This document shows, piece after piece, positions 60,998 to 64,000 of a stretch of 64,000 nucleotides of DNA (the first letter of the stretch is position 1; every line of letters begins with the position of its first letter). The notes below the pieces were generated by a model, which had not been told where the DNA came from, searched no databases, and saw only the letters and a list, made by a program, of their open reading frames with translations. Where the stretch lies: positions 537,908 through 601,907 of the forward strand of contig JAUJYN010000050.1 in the NCBI GenBank assembly GCA_030737835.1, read 5' to 3'. Source of the DNA: Acorus gramineus. Lineage: Eukaryota; Streptophyta; Magnoliopsida; Acorales; Acoraceae. The translations under genes were made by a program, and so were the position numbers.

Positions 60998-61517
60998 CCC
61001 CGTATGGCATAGAACATAAGGCAAAAATAATGTAGAATACATGAGAATAGCTCAAAAAAGTTATTTGTTTAGATACAATAAACCCCGATAGTTATGTCTG
61101 GATAAACTACGATAAAACCTGATAACTATTCTAAGGAAATGTTAGAATTACTTTTCAAAGCTTATCTATGCCAATGGATAAAAATATTATTCTCTGTCAT
61201 TTTAAAAAATTTATCTCATCTAACAGTCTCACACAGAGCTCAAAAACCGTCATATCTATCAAATCAATCATATATCTCTCACACTATTCCCAGGGGGTAT
61301 AATGGTCATTTAAAAAGTCATAAACTCTTATTCATCCCTTATCAACCATTTATCATCACTTTATCTAATGTGAACAAAAAAAAAATCATTTTTACTTTTT
61401 TCAATGAGAATAAGAGAAAGACAATCAAACAAAAAGTTTCTTATTCAGCCTGAATTATTATCTATCACAGTATAGCTATCAGGAGCGAATAACCCAATGT
61501 CACACCCCACACGGGGG
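60998..61517 (-). mobile_element. Tourist-like MITE copy IV
   Basis: It is 520 bp in reverse orientation, left end CCCCGTATGGCATAGAACAT and right end CACACCCCACACGGGGG. It is flanked by TTA (60995-60997) and TTT (61518-61520). It preserves the uninterrupted version of the site where copy II entered copy I. Confidence 0.83.
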
Positions 61518-61664
61518 TTTTCTGTTTGATTTTTAGTGTTATTTTAGTTCAAATATCGGTTTGATTTAGTTAATTAATTAATTTTCAGTATCTTAGAAAA
61601 TAACATGACTTGTAATTGTTACTTTTTCTTAGGAGATTATGTATCAAGATACTGATTATACCTC

Positions 61665-61969
61665 TTCACGAGCTGAATTTTATTCTTATGATAATCATGC
61701 GGATACCAAGAGGAGCCAGATTCATTGGAATCCCTGGAACTGAATCTGTCGAGAACCCAAGGGGGCTTATGGTTGAGGTATACTGGGAACAGGATGATAG
61801 TGGTTCACTATGCATATCTGGACACTCACCTGAAACTCCAATACCTCCCAACATCCAATTGCAAGCTCCATTGAACTCCGCTTCACGAAGAGGTTTCCTT
61901 GCTGGGAATGCCCCGGTTCTCGGGTTGGTGATTGATCCTCATAGCATGCAAACTCTAAATGGTAGATGA
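61665..61969 (+). pseudogene. Unidentified exon, copy 2 (better preserved)
   Basis: The frame reads IPRGARFIGIPGTESVENP, RGLMVEVYWEQDDSGSLCIS, ETPIPPNIQLQAPLNSASRR and GFLAGNAPVLGLVIDPHSMQ, with stop TGA at 61967. It is about 100 residues and looks like the last exon of a conserved gene; similarity to 50805-51300 continues past the stop. I do not recognise the family. The upstream GAATTTTATTCTTATGATAATCATG sequence is shared by both copies. No other exon of the gene is visible, so it is listed as a probable fragment. Confidence 0.45.
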
Positions 61970-62553
61970 TGATCTCATGTGTACGTGTAACTTATGCAGG
62001 TATTACATACATTTCTTATATGGGTATATTAGATTCAATACAAAGAATGGCTTTATAGTTCCCCTTTCATGTACTTTGGGTTTATTTGAAATAGAATTAT
62101 AGTCATGTTATTCTACATAGAGAGAAAAGAAAAAACATCATAATGTTTATAGACTGAGTTCTTAAATTCTAGGTGAAGTCTTGGATGATCATTGAATTCT
62201 ATATCAATCCACCAAGAGGGTTGGGTATTTGTTCATAAACTTGTTCTTGCTACAGTCATCAGTGCCGATTTCATCTCATCGATTTTGATATCTAGGACAT
62301 TATCTAGGCAGCTCGCCCATAAAAGGTGCAGATATGCATAAACAAAGGTCCCTTTTTCTCCTTTGTGGATAGAGACAAAAAAAACCTTGCTAGCAGTTGG
62401 TTGGAAATTTGGATCACAGGCAATTTGATGTTGTACTGAATTTCAGGGGACTTAACCTCTTCTTTTTATTTTTTTAGCTGTGTGACTTGACCTATTGATC
62501 ATAGCATATATTAGTTAAGCGTCACTGGCAAGACTATCAGATGATCATTGCTA

Positions 62554-62801
62554 AGGCCCCGTTTGAAAACCGGTTCGGGCAGCATTTAAGTTTGCAGGAA
62601 GCTATTTTAATTTTTTCAAACCCGTTTTCACATAAAAAAAAGGAGCCGTTTTTCAAACCCTAATTCATAGGCCCCATATAAACCCCATGATATGACATGG
62701 TTTGAATTTTCTTTTAAACCTTTTAATTGAGTTTTGTAACTTCTCAAACGAAATTAATGCAAACGGTTAATGCTGCCTTCTTTGAAACCGCGCGTTGGGG
62801 G
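62554..62801. mobile_element. MITE-like inverted-repeat element
   Basis: The left part reads GCCCCGTTTGAAAACCGG with GGCAGCATTTAAGTTTGC. The reverse complement of the right part reads CCCCAACGCGCGGTTTCAAAG with GGCAGCATTAACCGTTTGC. Terminal and subterminal inverted similarity is clear, but no target duplication was fixed. Confidence 0.5.
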
Positions 62802-63490
62802 AATTTAATTACATTTTTTTTCCTTTTTCGACTATATCATATTTGAACACTCATAATTGAATCAACAGTTTCATTTTTTTATATGAAGAACACATTACAG
62901 ACAAATGTTTATAAAATATTGAATATATAAAAATCTCATTCCATTTAATATGTAGGGTAATAAATTTGTATATCGTTGTAATATTTTGTTATTTTACAAT
63001 AAAAATGACATATTTTATAGAATTCAATTGAACTTTATTTAAATATCTTTAATTTTTAATATAATGAATATGATTTTTTTTAAATCTTAAAATATATTTA
63101 TGATTTATCTGAATTTCATTTGAACTTTGAAATTTTGAATAAATTAAATATAAGTAATTGATAAATTTATGAGAGGGTAGATAAAGAAATGAAAAATCTT
63201 GGCCACTTTTGCTTTAATAAATAAGTAATAGATATATGTTGTAAACTAAATAGAATATGATATATAAGAGTATATAAATAAAGCACACAAGCATATAGAA
63301 GAGAAGTAGAGAGAGATTCTTATTCACTATTTGTTGGTTGATGGAATACAAGAGAGACCCCTCTATTTATAGGGTGCATAGAGGAATCCCAAAGGTGGAG
63401 AATTACAAGTCTATAGAGGTGAGGGGGAGATAGTGGGGCAACAGTGAGAGTGTTATGGAATAGAAGAGTGGGGAAGGTTATGGAGTTGAA
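62802..63490. other. AT-rich intergenic stretch
   Basis: AT-rich with no supported gene. A segment near 63300-63420 (TTCACTATTTGTTGGTTGATGG, CTATTTATAGGG) resembles an LTR R/U5 region in style, but no second LTR or PBS is visible. Confidence 0.4.
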
Positions 63491-63497
63491 TGAGGGG

Positions 63498-64000
63498 GTT
63501 AGAGCATCTCCAATGGAGATCTCTAAAATAGAGGGTAAAAAAAAAATTAAAAAATCAAAAAGTGATTTTAGAGTTTTTCTATTCATTTATCTACTCCAAC
63601 CACAATCTCTATTTTCATCTCTATTTTATTTTTATATACTATTTTTTTTACAAAACTTAAATTTATATTATCCCTCTTATTTTTTTATGTAGTACCCAAA
63701 ATTAAGAAATATTAATAAATTTAAAATCAGTAGAAGTTAATATTATCAGTTTTGTACCAGGTGATCATTAAATATATATATTTTTAAATATATGTTAAAC
63801 ATATTCAATATTATACTCATTTGAATCGTATCAGCGATATCTATCTAATGGTACCAATTTTATGAAAAATGAAATTATGTAGAAGAAGTTATACACTTTA
63901 TAAAAAATAAAAAAATAAAGAAAACAAAACTCAAATTTGGAGGCTCAAACAGTGAGCCTCCAAATTTGGAGTCTCAAAAACCATCCTCCAAAATGGAGGG
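63498..64000. mobile_element. Probable MITE, cut by the window end
   Basis: It starts with AGAGCATCTCCAATGGAG, a common plant MITE terminus. It ends at the window edge in a series of GGAGGCTC/GAGCCTCC and CCAAATTTGGAG inverted motifs. The right terminus is outside the window. Confidence 0.4.

Noticed and set aside
63320..63692. 88- and 82-codon frames on both strands
   Set aside because: AT-rich or MITE-derived sequence, no domain, no splice context.

Overview
This is nuclear DNA from a flowering plant. The sequence is AT-rich, the genes are split by GT/AG introns, and the recognisable genes are plant families: CC-NB-LRR resistance genes, an ABCA half-transporter, a LIP1-type small GTPase and an NDUFAF7-type methyltransferase. 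Plant-type LTR, Mutator, hAT and Tourist elements fill much of the rest. I cannot name the species. No prokaryotic, organellar, rRNA, tRNA or CRISPR feature was recognised.

Layout. (1) Positions 1-23.3 kb hold a tandem segmental duplication of a unit [upstream exon - NLR - 3' end of an ABCA gene]. Copy A (1-9232) has an NLR whose first coiled-coil block is frameshifted by a 32-bp deletion and an ABCA end reduced to a remnant. The remnant is joined abruptly at 9232/9233 to a third NLR's LRR fragment. Copy B (from 13506) has an intact NLR (17505-20564) and leads into the complete ABCA gene. (2) The ABCA gene lies on the minus strand at 22084-30083. Its 18 exons total 2808 nt, which is 935 codons plus stop. 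(3) At 30992-37164 is a 6.2-kb Mutator-like element with long TIRs and a perfect 9-bp target duplication. It encodes a decayed MURA-like transposase followed by a plant-mobile-domain gene. (4) At 37956-50253 is a LIP1 GTPase gene on the minus strand. Seven exons give a 340-codon frame, but intron 1 is about 7 kb and holds scrambled extra copies of LIP1 exons 2-6 plus the last four exons of an NDUFAF7 gene. (5) At 50.7-64 kb is a transposon graveyard. It includes a hAT-like element with 8-bp target duplications, which contains a small LTR element loaded with GC-rich minisatellites. There are four copies of one 0.52-kb Tourist-like MITE family, one inserted into another. There are also two copies of an unidentified exon and an NLR relic.

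The NLRs would act as intracellular immune receptors, the ABCA protein as a membrane transporter and LIP1 as a clock or light-signalling GTPase. Nothing suggests that they work as one pathway. The main themes are NLR turnover by unequal exchange and exon-scale rearrangement. The most unusual items are the tandem duplication of the coiled-coil block in the intact NLR, the LIP1/NDUFAF7 exon scramble, and the GC-rich minisatellite retroelement. All exon boundaries are read by eye from GT/AG sites and frame continuity; no transcript evidence was available.
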